Assembly: GCF_017591425.1 (NCBI RefSeq)
Contig: NW_024466459.1
Coordinates: 8,804,001-8,868,000 of the forward strand
Reading direction: 5' to 3'
From: Ochotona curzoniae
Lineage: Eukaryota; Chordata; Mammalia; Lagomorpha; Ochotonidae
DNA length: 64,000 nt
In this document: piece by piece, positions 35,981-48,800 of the stretch
Layout of the letters: each line of letters opens with the position of its first letter
How positions within the stretch are numbered: position 1 is the first letter of the stretch
Position numbers and translations under genes: made by a program
The notes under the pieces: model-generated
Databases searched by the model: none
Seen by the model: only the letters and a program-made list of their open reading frames with translations
Told to the model about the DNA's origin: nothing

Positions 35981-37004
35981 TGCAATTGCTGGTGAGATAA
36001 TGCTTGTGGTTTGATTTCTGGGACACAGGAAGTCAGGGTATAGTGAGGAGAGAGAGAGAGAAAGAAACAAATCCTGCAACTGCAAAGAAAGCTCTGACAG
36101 TATTGGCCGATCGGCCCCAGCAGGTCCCCTCTCTCGTGGCCTACGAGGGGCAGCAGGTTCTTATGCACCAGAACCAGTGCCACGCCAGGCCTTCCTCAAG
36201 CCCAGCGACATTCACAAACACCAGGCAGTGTTCTGCATAAAGAGGAAGGAAGTATTTACTGAGCCCAGAGCTCGGGGCTGAACACAGCACAGCGCAATGC
36301 CAACAGAATGTGCCGTGCCACCCACGGTGTCCCCAGTGGCTTGCCCGTGCCCAACACACCCTGTGGCCCAGGAGCCACCAGGGAGAACTGTGGGAGCGTT
36401 CAGGCCCGAGCTGGCCTGGGCTGTGTTCCCAGCCTACCACCAGAGGAATTAAGCAATGGGACAGGAGCGTGTCCAAACCTAGAGGTGCGTGGTCATCAGG
36501 CCCTGGATCCGTGGGTGTTCGGATGGGAGGCTGGACTGCCGGCCTGCTGGAGCTCCAGGAAGATGTTGAAAAGCAGCAAGGGGAAGGTTCTCAGAGAATG
36601 AATGAGGACCTACGGCCGTTCCCTCCCCTCCTTAGCCCCTCCTGTGTAAAACAGAAGATAACAGAGAGGAAGTGGGAGGGAGAGGGTCATGGCCAAGGTG
36701 GGGGTGGGGAACAACAATGGAGAAGGCCCTGGGCACTGCCCTTGGTCGCTAGAGAGCGACACTGCTCCCCTGGTGGCCAGCACGCCTGGCACATGGCCAG
36801 GCGCTCCTCTGGGCTGCTCTGACAGACACCTGCGCTGGCAGGGAGAGACTCGCGCTTTGTTCATATTTTTGAGAAGTAGACACACATGTGTACACGCACA
36901 TACACGCACATGCTTAGATAATCATACATACATCCCTCCAGAGTCTCCACCTGCTGGGGTAGTCCCCAGATGCTGCAGCAACCAGGACAACTTGGGGGCT
37001 TTAG
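35981..37004. other. Intergenic, nothing recognised
   Basis: No supported gene. Two overlapping open frames near 36310-36820 have no recognisable domain. Confidence 0.4.
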
Positions 37005-37115
37005 ATCCAGGCACACCTCAGGCTTCTGCTCCCTGTGCCAATTTCTTCATCTGGAAAATGGGAACAATCAAAGTAATTCTGCTAGCATTGCTTTGAAAGT
37101 CACATGACTCAACAG
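37005..37115 (+). repeat. MIR remnant
   Basis: tttcttcatctggaaaatgg matches the MIR core. Confidence 0.55.
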
Positions 37116-37149
37116 TCCCTTGAGGAGTCGTTATTCACAAGCATTTATG

Positions 37150-37496
37150 TATTTATTTATTTTAAAGATGTACCTTTATTATTATTTTTTTTTTTTGCAA
37201 AGTCAGATATACAGAGAGGAGGAGAGACAGAGAGGAAGATCTTCCATTAATGATTCACTCCCTAAGTGACCGCAACAGTCAGTGCTGCGCCGATCTAAAG
37301 TCAGGAGCCTGGAACCTCCTCTGGGTCTCCCATGCAGGTGCAGGTCCCAAGGCCTTGGGCCATCCTCAACTGCTTTCCCAGGCCACAAGCAGAGAGCTGG
37401 ATGGGAAGTGGAGCTGCCAGGATATGAACCAGTGTGGACATGGGATCCCAGCGCTTTCAAGGTGAGGACTTTAGTCACTAGGCCATGGCGCCCGGC
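37150..37496 (-). repeat. C-type SINE, young
   Basis: tttgcaaagtcagatataca to ggccatggcgcccggcc. Confidence 0.9.
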
Positions 37497-37509
37497 CAAA
37501 GCAATTATT

Positions 37510-37700
37510 TCTTGGGGAGGACATGGTGGTGTAGCAGGGTGAGCCACAGCCTGTGACTCCGACATCCTGGAATACCAGGTGGAGTTCTGGCTGCTCCTTT
37601 TCCCGACCAGCTCCCTGCTGCTGTGCCTCAGAGGGCAGGGTAAGATAGCCCAAGAACCTGGACTGCCGCTGCCCATGTGGAAGACAGGATAAATGTTTCA
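37510..37700 (+). repeat. Old C-type SINE fragment
   Basis: acatggtggtgtagcagggt and ccagctccctgctgctgtgc. Confidence 0.65.
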
Positions 37701-37792
37701 GCCAGGCTCAGCTGGATCCATTTATCATGGATAAATTTGTTATCCATGTAAAATGATTATTTACAACACACAAATAGTTGTTTACTTACTTT

Positions 37793-38113
37793 ATTTTTTA
37801 AACACTTATTTATTTTCATTGGAAAGGCAGATTTAGAGAGAGAAGGAGAGACAGAGAGATTTGCTGGTTCAATCCCCAAATGGCCTCAAATGGACAGAGC
37901 TGAACCAATCCAAAGCCAGGAACCAGAAAGTTCTTCTAGGTCTCCCACAATGGGATCAGGGTTTCAAGCCTTTGGGCCATCCTCCATTGCTTTCCCAAGC
38001 CACAGTTGGGAATTGGATGGGAAGTGGAGCAGCCTGGTCTCGAACTGTCAGCCACATAGGATCCTGGTGCTTGGAGGTGGAAGATTAGCCAGTTGAACCA
38101 TTACACCAGCCCT
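37793..38113 (-). repeat. C-type SINE
   Basis: acacttatttattttcattg head to cattacaccagccct. Confidence 0.85.
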
Positions 38114-38504
38114 AGTAGTTGTCTATTTAGTGAATACATGCTACAAGAAGACATCAGATCCCATCCTGGGAGACCGGAAGGGACATGGGGCCAGAAGCAA
38201 GCTGGTAACCTGGCTCTGGGGACTGATTAAGAACCCTGGGTGGTTTCTGTGGTATTAATCTGCCCATCATGGCCAATTGCAAGCTGCCATCAGTGTTAAC
38301 AACCAACTGGCAAAAGTCCTGACCAATGGTGCCTGGGAGAGCAGGCTCCAGTTCATTTGTCTAGCTAGCAAATGCCACACAGGTGAGAAGCTAACCAGGA
38401 CAGACAATGTCTGACTCACGGCCACATCTCCCACTTCACATCCAGGGTCAGACTTTTTTTGTTTGTTTTCTTTGTAAAAAAGAAATTATTTTAAAAATTT
38501 ATCA
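38114..38504. other. Intergenic, nothing recognised
   Basis: No supported feature. Confidence 0.4.
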
Positions 38505-38740
38505 TCGGGGACAGTGTTGTGGCACAGTGGGTTAAAGCTGCTGCTGCCTTTGATGCTGGCACCTCATACAAGCGCCAGTCCAGTCCTGGCTTTTGATGCA
38601 GCTCCCCACTAAGAGCTCTCTAGGAAAGCAGTGCAAGATGGCTCTTGGCTTCAGCTGGCCCTGCCCTGCCCCTTGCAGCCATCTGAGGAGTGAGCCAGTA
38701 GACGGATGTTGTCTCTCCCCCTCTCCTCTCTGTTTCTCTA
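38505..38740 (+). repeat. Old C-type SINE
   Basis: gacagtgttgtggcacagtg head to the pyrimidine-rich end. Confidence 0.7.
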
Positions 38741-38890
38741 TCTGCTGAGCTCCTGCTGTGTGCCAGGGACTGTGCTAGGCCTTTGCAGATGAGAAACTAA
38801 GTCTCAGAGATTCAGGCACTTTTCTCAGCATACATGGCTCGGGAAGAGTTAGGTTTGAATCTTGTGTTTGATGCCTGGATCTTAAAATGC
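38741..38890 (-). repeat. MIR remnant
   Basis: ctgctgtgtgccagggactg, gagaaactaagtctcagaga and tttgaatct are MIR core motifs in reverse, with an internal deletion. Confidence 0.65.
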
Positions 38891-40158
38891 TCTTGGCGTT
38901 TGAAAAGGCTGGGGGCAGTGTGCATGTCAGACCTGAATGAACCACTCACGCAGCAACGCGTGGACAGGTTTCTTGAAATAACAACAGTTGTGTGGGCTGT
39001 GGCTCTCAGAGGCCTCATGGACAACCCACGAGTGTAGCAAGTGGGCATCACCCAGGACAGACAGGAGCGGGAAGGGCCCACATGGAAGGATTTTCCAATT
39101 ACAAACCCAGCCCCCTCATGCCTCCACGCGCCTGATGCCCGGGGAAGCAGAGCCGGAACCAGGAGTGGGCAGTGTAGACGTGGCCTTTCATTTGGCTCTT
39201 CACTCGAAAGCAGAGTCGGAAGCTGCCACCCCAGCTGAGCTCTGCCTTCCAAACAGTTCCCCTTTGTTAGGGGCCCACAGCTGAGGCCGAGGTGGACAAT
39301 GAAGGCCTCACATCCCACCGAGTGGCCGAATATGCAGGCCGGATCGCTGACTTCCGCGCAGGCGGGGCCAGCTTCCTGCGTGCAGCAAGCTCCGCGTTGC
39401 CGGAGGAACCGGCACGGGGGTCCCCAAACAGGTTGGCGCAGACCCCCCTCGGAGGAGCGGAGGCGCGTCAGGCCTCGCCGCGGATCTGAAGCAGGATGTG
39501 AAACTCTGCTGGGGGGTTGGCTTTCATCCACCCAGGCCACAGGCCAAGGGTGGAGACAGGAATCCGGCTGATCGGACCCATCTCCGGGAGCTGGTGCAGG
39601 AAAGCAAGGGCTCCCATCTTTCCATCCCTGGGCCCTCTGACCCCCAAGGCATCGGCTTCCTTCTCGCCAGGGAGCAGCCCACCTTTCACCTGTGAACTGT
39701 CCTAAGGAGCCTGGGCCAGGCTCCCGCGGAAACGAAACCCTGAGGCTGTCCCCACTCTTTGCATGTAATTTGCATGTGTACACAGCGCAAGCCCCGCCCC
39801 TCACTTCACACACCCCCAACTCCCACCCCAGGCTGCTTCTCAAGTGAGAAGCATTTTGACGGCGCTCTCTACTGCAGCCACTTCTGCCTCTCCACTGTGC
39901 CTTCTGCTCCGTCGGGCACTCGCTCCAGCCCAGCTCCCTGGCAAAAGCAAGGTGGAGCCAGAACAGGAGCAGAGGGCAACACAGGCCTGGCCCACTTCCA
40001 CACCCATCCTGAGATGGCTGCTGATCCTCTCCTTACTCTGGGTGCTGGTGCCACGGTACTAGGGGATTACACTGCAGACTGTGGGACTCTTGGATATACA
40101 AGTTTGTCTAAACCATTCTCTATCTCTTCTATCTATCCTTTTCTGCCTCTGGCCAGAT
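38891..40158. other. Repeat-poor intergenic block with a CpG cluster
   Basis: No supported gene. 39330-39490 is clearly CpG-rich compared with its surroundings and may be a small intergenic CpG island or enhancer (inference). Confidence 0.4.
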
Positions 40159-40471
40159 TTTTTTTAAAGGTGTATTTACTTATTTGAAAGGCAGTTACAG
40201 AGGTAGATTGAGAAAGAGAGAGAGAGAGAGAATCTTCCACCTGCTAGTTTACTCCCTAAATGGTGCAACGGCTGAAGCTGAACTGGTCTGGCACCAGGAG
40301 CTTCTTCTGGGTTGCTCATGTGGGGGCAGGTGCCCAAGGCCTTGGGCTTTTCCATTTGCAAGGAATTAGATGGGAAGTGAGACAACCAGGACTCCAACTG
40401 ATTGTCCACGTGGCGTGCCAAGTCCAGTGTTGCAGGTGGAGGATTAATTTGCTATGCCACAATGCCAGCTG
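40159..40471 (-). repeat. C-type SINE
   Basis: aaggtgtatttacttatttg head to ccacaatgccagctgc. Confidence 0.82.
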
Positions 40472-40503
40472 CTATGTAACTTTTCTTTCAAGTACCAGAT
40501 CTT

Positions 40504-40825
40504 GGACTGGCACAGTGGCATAATAGGCTAACTTTCCACCTGTAGGCTACATGGACACTAGTTTGTGTCTTGGATGTTCCACTTCTGACCCAATTCCTTG
40601 GTTATAGCCTAGGAAAGCAGCAAAGGATGGCTAAAGTCCTTGGGCCCCTGCACCAGTATAGGAGACCTAGGAGAAACTCCTGGCTCCTGGCTTTGGATAG
40701 GCTCAGCTTTGACCATTGTGGCCATTTGGGGAATGAAACAGGGGATGGAAAAGCTTTCTCTGTCTCTCCTTTTCTCTGTAACTCTGCCTTTCAAATAAAA
40801 ATAAATTTAAAATATTTTTTAAAAT
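40504..40825 (+). repeat. C-type SINE
   Basis: ggactggcacagtggcataa head to tttcaaataaaaataaattt. Confidence 0.82.
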
Positions 40826-40939
40826 AATGACTCACTGATTGCATTTTGGCCATGATCAGTAGGGGCCATGCTATTTTCCCACACAGGTTTACCGAGATGT
40901 AAATTCTAAGGGCTTAGTGTAAAGTCAGATAACCACAGA

Positions 40940-41065
40940 GGGTTTGGATTTGTCCAACTCCAGGTCTTGTATGCTTACTGCCTTGGTTTCTTAAACTGTC
41001 AAGTGTTGGTATCAACAGTGGACACTTCACAGGGTAGCTATGTCCAACAGTTTATCACATGTAGA
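40940..41065 (+). repeat. MIR remnant
   Basis: ttggtttcttaaactgtcaa and acagggtagctatg with MIR spacing. Confidence 0.45.
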
Positions 41066-41588
41066 GTGCCCCAAGGTGCCCACTAACACCGTGGGTGTGA
41101 CTCTCCTAGCCTGGGAGTCGCCACTCCTCCGAGGGAGATGGGCTAATTTCTGAGTTGGTGCGGAGTTCTCCAGGGCTGGACCGGGACAAGCCGGTTGCCC
41201 AGGTGGACATGCAGGTGGCTGTGGGAACTGGTGCAGCCAGCAGGACTGACCTCGGCTAGGAGGAGGAAAACCGCAGGTTCCCATAAACTTAGGAAAGGAA
41301 CAAAGCTTTTAGGGAGCAGCGAAGGCAGGCAGAGCCAGGGCTTCCAAGCAGAGCTGGGATGCTAAGGCTACAGAGCTGCCCAGTATCTCCCAGTGCCGCA
41401 TCGCAGGTGTGCTGACTACTTGAGGGAAGGGCGTGGGGAAAAGCGAACACTATTACCAGAAAGCAGTGGTGCTTCACCAACTAGCTTCACACACCCAGGC
41501 GACAGGCCTGGCCACCTAGGCCCCCCCGACATTGATAAACTGTGGAAGACACGTGCTGGCAACTGCAAGGCCTGCTGATCAGGACATC

Positions 41589-41590
<2 letters not shown>
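41066..41590. other. Intergenic, nothing recognised
   Basis: No supported feature. Confidence 0.4.

Positions 41591-41619
<29 letters not shown>
41591..41619. repeat. (GT)n microsatellite
   Basis: Pure GT run of about 14 units. Confidence 0.95.
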
Positions 41620-41899
41620 ACATAAAACAACAAGACCCACAAATGAAATAAAAGCTTGAAAATAAAAACTGTAATTAAGCTGTGCAGTGATATTCTGGTT
41701 CACCCCTGGCCGCCTGAGGCCTCTGTGCATGTTCTCCAGGGGCTGCCGGCTTCCCCGCCCGGCTGGCAGGCCAGGTCAGGCCCCTCCAAGGCGCCGGGGC
41801 AGGCGGAGCGTCCAGTGCTTTCCTAGCTGGGGGGCTAGCCGTGCTGTCCGGGGGTGGGTGTGGGCACCCACGCGCATGCCAAGTTCTCTGGAAGCTCCG

Positions 41900-42800
41900 G
41901 AGCGAGGGAATGTCTTCCTAGGCGACCACCTGGCTCGCCGGTCCCCGGGATGGGGGGGGCGGGAGGAGCGTAGATGCGAGGACGCCAGAGATGCTGGTCG
42001 CGTCTGCAGCCCCTGGAATCGCCGACTCGGCGAGGAGGAGCCCCGGGTGTCCCCTCTGCTCGCCTCCCCCTTGGCTATGCGCAGCGGGGGCTGGCGACTA
42101 GCCCCAAAGATGCCCAGGAGTGGGGCCCCGTCCAGGCCGGGAAGCTGCGCGGGCAGACGCGCACTCCGAGCTCTGGGACAATGGCGGGCCTCCAGAGGGA
42201 CTGTTCCCGAGCAGGGGCGCCGCGAGGGAACGACCCCGGCAGCCCCGCTCCGCCAGCCCCGGGGCCCCGGCTGCTCGCGCGCCGCACGCGCCGCCGGCTC
42301 CTGCCGCAGCTCGCAGCCCATTGGCCGGCGCGGCGCGGCCGCTCCCGCCCCGCCTCGCCATTGGTGAGGCGGCCGCGGTCCCCGCGCTCCAGCCGCCGCT
42401 GACATCACGCGGCCTGAGGCGGCGGCGGCGCCCCCGGCCCGGTCCCGCAGCCCCCCTCAGCAGCGGCGCCGGCGGAGGATGGTGCCGGCTGCGCCGGGGA
42501 CACCCCGCCGCCACAGCCGCAGCCGCAGCGCCTCAGCCCCGCCGGCCGCAGCCCCGGCGCTCGCGGCCCGCAGCCGACCCCCGCACGGGGCGCGGGACGG
42601 GCGGCCGCGCTGAGGCGCCTAGGGGCTGCCGGGCCGGCCCGATAGTCGCAGCCGCAGCTGCTGCTGCCGCCGCCATGGGGGCCCTGACGAGCCGGCAGCA
42701 CGCGGGCGTCGAGGAGGTGGACATCCCGTGCAATTCAGTGTACCGCTACCCGCCCAAGTCCGGTGAGGGCCACCGCGGGTTCTGAGGGGAGATGAGGGGG
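41900..42800 (+). promoter_or_regulatory. RNF157 CpG-island promoter
   Basis: Dense CpG sequence without TATA, containing two CCAAT boxes (complements of ATTGG at 42320 and 42360) and a CRE/AP-1-like TGACATCA at 42400-42407, about 270 bp before the start codon. Transcription probably starts between 42400 and 42600 (inference). Confidence 0.75.
42675..42762 (+). CDS. RNF157: RNF157 exon 1 (coding part)
   Basis: The ATG sits in a strong context (gccgccATGg) just after a run of GCN codons. The donor is TCCG|gtgagg. 29 whole codons plus one base. The frame is also open upstream to 42120, but the family protein starts at MGALTSRQ. Confidence 0.95.
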
Positions 42801-45800
42801 GTCTCGGGGCGAAGACTCCGGAGGTGACCCCCTGTCCCCGGAGAGTTAGTTGCGGGAAGAGGGGGGTTGCTTTAGGGGTGGCCTGGCGGGTCGCCGGGAG
42901 GGGACGTGAGCAGCCACCTCCCTTTTCCCCGCCCCGTGATAATCTGGCTTGCACCAGGGACTGCGGATAGGGTCTGTGCTCCTTCCCCGACTCCCTGCTC
43001 TGGCCTGCATCCCTGGGGCCTCCCGGATGGGCACCTGTGCCCGGGGCTGCCCATGGAGAAGTTAGTGTGGAGGCGTCTCACAGTTGCTTTTCCAAGGGCC
43101 TGTCGGAAGGGAAGAAAGTGAACTGAAATGTTTGGGAATCGTGAACTATGAGGGTCCCTTGCAGGCAGGAGCGGCGCTTCGCTTGGTTTTTGGGTTGGGG
43201 GCAGCCCAGGGGTGGTTTATATTTCACTTACAGAATCTGAGTGTCTGCAGTCCGGCATGTATTATCAGCCGTGGAACGGTGCCCGCAGCAGAGTCAGGAA
43301 GAAGGGCCGGGGCGTGACTTGGTGAGGGGCCCTTTAAAGACTTTGGGGGAGACCCTCGTCTGCCCACCGTCTTCCTGGCTCAGGATGCCAAGGGTTTTGG
43401 GTTATCCGGGAGTGAGGCATCTGAGTCTGGGTCCAGGTTCTCCTCGGTAGAGATAAAGACCTGTTAATGGGGCCGGGCTGCTTTCTCAGCGGTGGGCTGG
43501 GTGCCTGCCAGGTGAGCCTGCATCCCTGCCAAGGCTGTATTGGTCGCGGTCGTGTGTGCCAGGGCATGACTAGCGGCGGGTGGAGAAGAGTGTGATGAAG
43601 AACTGAGTGAGCAGGGTTCGAGGTCGAGCTGGGGATGGTTAATTAGAACCCTGGCCAGTGGCGTGGCCGTTGGAGGCAGCCTGGGAGAAGGGCTGACTGC
43701 GGCGTGTGTGTTCAGTAGACCATACATGTGCAAAACGAGATTGTGGATTTTTTGTTTGTTTTTTATTATCCCTGAAACCCTTTGGTTGTTGGCGCTTGGA
43801 ACATGGAGCCTCGGGATTGTGGTTGGAGCTGGCTGCGGCCAGGGGAGACGGCAGAGGCCTGCTCCATTGCTTTCCCAGGCGCATTAGCAGGGAGCTGGAT
43901 GAGAAGTGGGTCAGCCAGGAACCGGTGCCCGTTTGGGATGCCAGCTCCATAAGTGGAGGCTTAGCGTGCACCATCCTCTCCTTGTGTGCTAACAGAAGTA
44001 GGTGAGAAGAAAATAGCCCAACCCTTTTAGAACTGTGTGCGTCTAGTAAGGGAGCCACACGGCTCGAACCTACGAGGAAGTGGACAGGTCTACCGTGAGA
44101 GGCCTTGCTGTCGTTGTGGTGGTCTGTCAACCGAGCTGCCAGGGTCCCCCAGAACCTCCTGCCCTCCCCCCAGCGTTTGTTTTCTTTGGGATTCCTGCAG
44201 GGTTTCTTACCCGATACCAGCACTGCATCCTGTTTTCCCTGTTGGGGACATTGGCACTCCTCTTACATTCTCTGTATTTGAGAGTTGATTGGTTCTTTTT
44301 TTTCAGGTTTATAGCAATCTGTGCATGCGCTGTGTTGGTTTCTGTACTTTGCTAGTGCACAGAATGCAGCAGTGAACCAAGCTATAGGCATATGTTCAAT
44401 GATTTTTTAATTTCAATAAATGCATGAATGTTAATTATTGAAGTAACAAGTTATGGCGGGAGTTTCTGTATAGCATTTCCATAGTAACATAGGAAGCAGG
44501 TATAGCACTGCATTTGGTTTTGTCTTTGTCATTTAAGAATACGTTTTTTTTTTTTTTTTAAGATTTATGTATTATTTTATTGGAAAGGCAGATGTACAGA
44601 GAGGAGGAGAGACTGAGAGGAAAATCTTCGTCCGATGAGTCACTCCCTAAGTGGCTGCAACAGCTGGTGCTGTGCCGATCTGAAGCCAGGAGCCAGGAAC
44701 TTCTTTCTGGGTCTCCCACACAGGTGCAGGGTCCCAAGGCTTTGGGCCATCCTCAACTGCTTTAACCAATATGCTATCGCGCCGGGCCGAAATAATATGT
44801 TTTTTTTTTTTATTTGAGAGGCAGCGAGAGTGCACCGCCATCATTTGGTTCACTCTCCAGCTGCTTGCCAAGCCCAGAGCTGGGACCTGACCCTGGATCT
44901 CCCATGTGGGTGGGAGGAGCCCAGTCCTGCTCTCTCTCGGGGTTGCAGGCCGAGCTGTCTTCACCAGCCTCTTACGGACTGGGTTGAATGCCTGCCCCCG
45001 CGCCCTCAGCGTGAGCAGACGCATACTAGCTTTTGATCCTTGGCCCGGATCTTTGCTTCCTAGCAGGTCTGTGTGCATTCGTTTCTCCATGCTGTGGCCC
45101 ACCTGAGGTGCCCGTCTCAGGGGCACACCCAGCAGTCTGTTCTGTCTGTCCAGGAGGAAGTGGTGCTCCAAGGACGGTCTAGTGCGCGCAGGGCGACACC
45201 TCAGCGCGCGCAGGGCGACGCCTCAGTGGGCCAGTTCATTTCTCCACCTGAGTAGGGACTTGGAGGAGCTAACAGAGAACAGGATTAGAAGGTCACTTGA
45301 TTGTAGCATAAAAGGCTTTGAAATTCAGGCACAATTTATTCATAACCCACATTTCCCTAAACTTTGAGATGACTCACTGTATGTTAATAAATTGGAAAGT
45401 AGGAATAGCTTGTTTCGCTGAAGTCTCTCCCAGGAATCCAGAATGCTGAGGAAGGGGTGGGCGTCAGGCCTTGCCTTTGACATGTTTTCCTGCTGCAGTC
45501 AAGTGGCTGGCTTCAGTACCTGAGCCTGGAAGGCCGCAGGGCTTCTGTCGTGCACTGGGATAGCTGGGCCCGAGTCCTGGCTCCTGGCTGCGGCCTGTGG
45601 CAGGCAGCTGGGGTATAGACCAGTGAATGCCATCTGCATTTTTGTCTCTGAGATAAATCGGTGACGAGTAGGAAAATCCTGACCTTGGTTTCGGCTGGTT
45701 GGGGTGAGACACCCGTGGGTTAGTGAGGCTGCTCTCGTCACTGGGGGTGAGCTGGTGACAGCTGCCAGTCACGTTCCCGTGACCACGTCCGTGGTTTTGC

Positions 45801-48800
45801 TGTATCTGGGTGCCTGTGTGCTTGTCAAAGGTGTGTCTTGTGCAAGCATAGTTGTTTTTTTTTTTATAAGGTTTATTTATTTTATTGGGAAGGCAGATGT
45901 GATGATCCTGGCGTGTTCAAGGCGAGGACCTTAACCATTACGCTATCACGCAGGGCCGCAAGCATAGTTTTTTAAAAGTAGAGTAGCAAGTCTTCTCCTG
46001 TCAAATAATTGTAAACATTTTGCTTAGCCTTATTTTAAAGGATTGTTTGTTTTTAGGTGTTTACATAGTTGAGAAAGATGTATGTCCATGTGAGTCATTG
46101 ATCAGGACAGGGAAGGTTGAGGCATGAAGGAAGGCGGGTGGATCTATTGTTCTGAATTGTTTTCATTTTCTCCTGTGTGGGGTGGGGGGTTGTTCCTTGG
46201 TGCAGATTACATCAGCACTCGAGGATTGGGGATGGCCACTTGATGTCATCTTAGAGACCCCAGTGTGAGGAAGAATGCTCTGACCATGTTACTTCGGTGA
46301 TTTTGATAGCTCTGAAATGGCGTCAGCTTCATTGCACCAGGGTTGAAGAAAGATTTTCAAGGTCTCTTGGCTGACCAAGTCCACCTTAGTGTATCTGCAG
46401 ACCCAGGAACCTGTTGCAAAGCTTGGCCAGGAGAGTAGTCCAATCTGTTCTGCCTTCCATCTTCTGATGAGGCACTTGATATCCTCTGTTGACCTAGATG
46501 CTGTGGTGTACCCCGTGTACATCTGGGCATGCTGTCCACCGCACAGGCCTCAGCTCCTGAGGAGGCCCAGTCCCAATACATGCACTCCAGATAGAACCAC
46601 CATCTCTTGTGATTTTCCCTGTGGCTGGAGGAATTTGAGGAGTACTGCAAGAAACATCACCTAGGGTGACCCCAGGCTTGACACTTGTGTGCACCAGCTG
46701 GTAAGGGGTCCAGTTCAGTCCATCACTCTCATCAGCTTACACACACATCAGTGAATGCAGTTGTTTGGTCAGCTCCATCCCAAGCCATGTGTCTTACGCA
46801 AACCGATGGGTGTTATGGCCTAGTCCAACCCAGCCCCCCACAAACCTGGCCCCAATGCAACACCAATGGGAACTACAGCCTAGCCAGGGCAACCCCCCAA
46901 ATCTCTACCAGGCCTACCCCCAGCCCTGGTTCCTGCATGTGGTGGTATGTGCAACAGACTAGTCTGGTCCGCCTGACATTCCGACTGGCTCTCTTACACA
47001 TCTGTGGTGCTCCAGCTTCGCTCTGCCCGATCTACCCCAAAGCAGAGAAACACTTGTAGTCTCGCTGAGTGTGTGGTGCTTGGAATCCCCGAGAAGTCAT
47101 TCCACACCTGTAAAGTACTCCTGTAAAGCTTCCACGCCCAGACATTCCCAAGCCCCCTTCCCTCAGCAATCCACAGCTCCCATGCCGGCATGGGCCCATG
47201 TCTGATCTTCCGGTAGCATGCCAGCCCCTGGCCCCTTGGCCCCTGGGCTGGCCTATTTTTTTTATTTAAAAGGCAGATGATAGGGCCCAGCACAATAGCC
47301 TAGTGGCTAAAGTCCTCATCTTGCACATGCCATGATCCCATATGGGTGCTGCTTCGTGTCCCAGAGGTCCTGCTTCCCATCCAGCTTTGTGCTTGTGGTC
47401 TGGAAAAGCAGTCGAGGATGGCCCAAAGCTTTGGAACCCTGTACCACGTGGGAGATCCGGAAGAGGCTCCTGGCTCCTATCTTCGGATGGGTTCAGCTCT
47501 GGCCATTGCGGTTACTTGGGGAGTTAATCATCGGACGGAAGATCTTCTTCTCTGTCTCTCCTCCTCTCTGTATATCTGACTTTCCAATTAAAAAAAATCT
47601 TTAACATCCCCTCCCCCCCAAAAAAGGGCAAATGATATGCGCTGAGCTAGGCTGGTGCTCAGCCAGGAGCCAGGAGCTTCCTCTGGATCTCCCACATGGA
47701 AGCACTTGGCTAATCCTCTGTTGGTTTTCCAGACCATTTGCCAGTGGCTGGGTTGGAGGTGGAGTAGTGGGGATGCAAACCAGTCCCCACATGGGTTGCT
47801 GGCAGTGCAGACAGCAGCTTTACCCGCTACACTACAGTACTGACCACTAACATTACAAACATTTTAAAAAAAATTTACTTACTTATTTGTTTAAAAGGCA
47901 GGATGAGAGAATGAGAGGTCTTGTGTCTGCTGATTTACTCCCCATATGGCCGGAACAGGACAGGCTCAGATGAAAGCCAGGAACCTGGAACTCCGCTGGG
48001 GTCTTCCACGTAGGTACCTGGCAGGGACCCTAGTACTTGGGCCATCTTCTACTGCCTTCCCTGGCATCTTAGCAGGAAGCTGGCTCAGAGGCAGAGAGCC
48101 AGGACTCTATCCTGCACTCTGGTGTTGATGTCGCAAGCAGCAGGTCAGCTCGCGGAGTCACAACACAGGCCCTGACGTACGAACCTCAACAGCTGTAATA
48201 CCATTAGTTATTCTCAGTAACTAGGCACTACGCTTGAGTTTTGAGTTGCTAAATAGAGTGTCTGTTCAGTGAACATATAGGACAAAATTTAAAATGTCAG
48301 TTTTTGGAAGTTCTTATTTAAAAATTATGCTCCTTTCCAAACCTCAGTACTGCATATTTAGTGTCAGAGGGAAGCGTCCACACTCGCAGAGGAAGAGCGT
48401 GAGGCCTGCACTTGAGCTCCAGTTGGGACGTCTGCCTCCCACGTTGGAGTGTCTGGGGTTCAAGTCCTGGATCCATTTTCAGTTTTGGCTCCCTTCTGGT
48501 TGGACTCTGGGAAGCATCAGGTGGTCGGTCCAGAATCTGGGTTCCTGGGACGCACCTGGAGGTCTAAACTGAGCTCCTGACCTCAGAGCCCTCTTTGTGG
48601 AGGGAACCAGCAGATCGGAGCTCACCGCTCTCTTTTGCTCTCTCTACTTCTGTACTTCTCAAATAACCAAACAAGCATTAAAAAGCTGGGCTGGGGGCCC
48701 GGCGCGGTGGCGCAAGTGGTTAAAGGTCCTCGCCTTGCACGCCCGGGATCCCATATGGGCGCCGGTTCTAATCCCAGCAGCCCCGCTTCCCTTCCAGCTC

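Noticed and set aside
36308..36822. Overlapping intergenic open frames near 36.3-36.8 kb
   Set aside because: No domain, no splice or promoter context, not distinguishable from chance.
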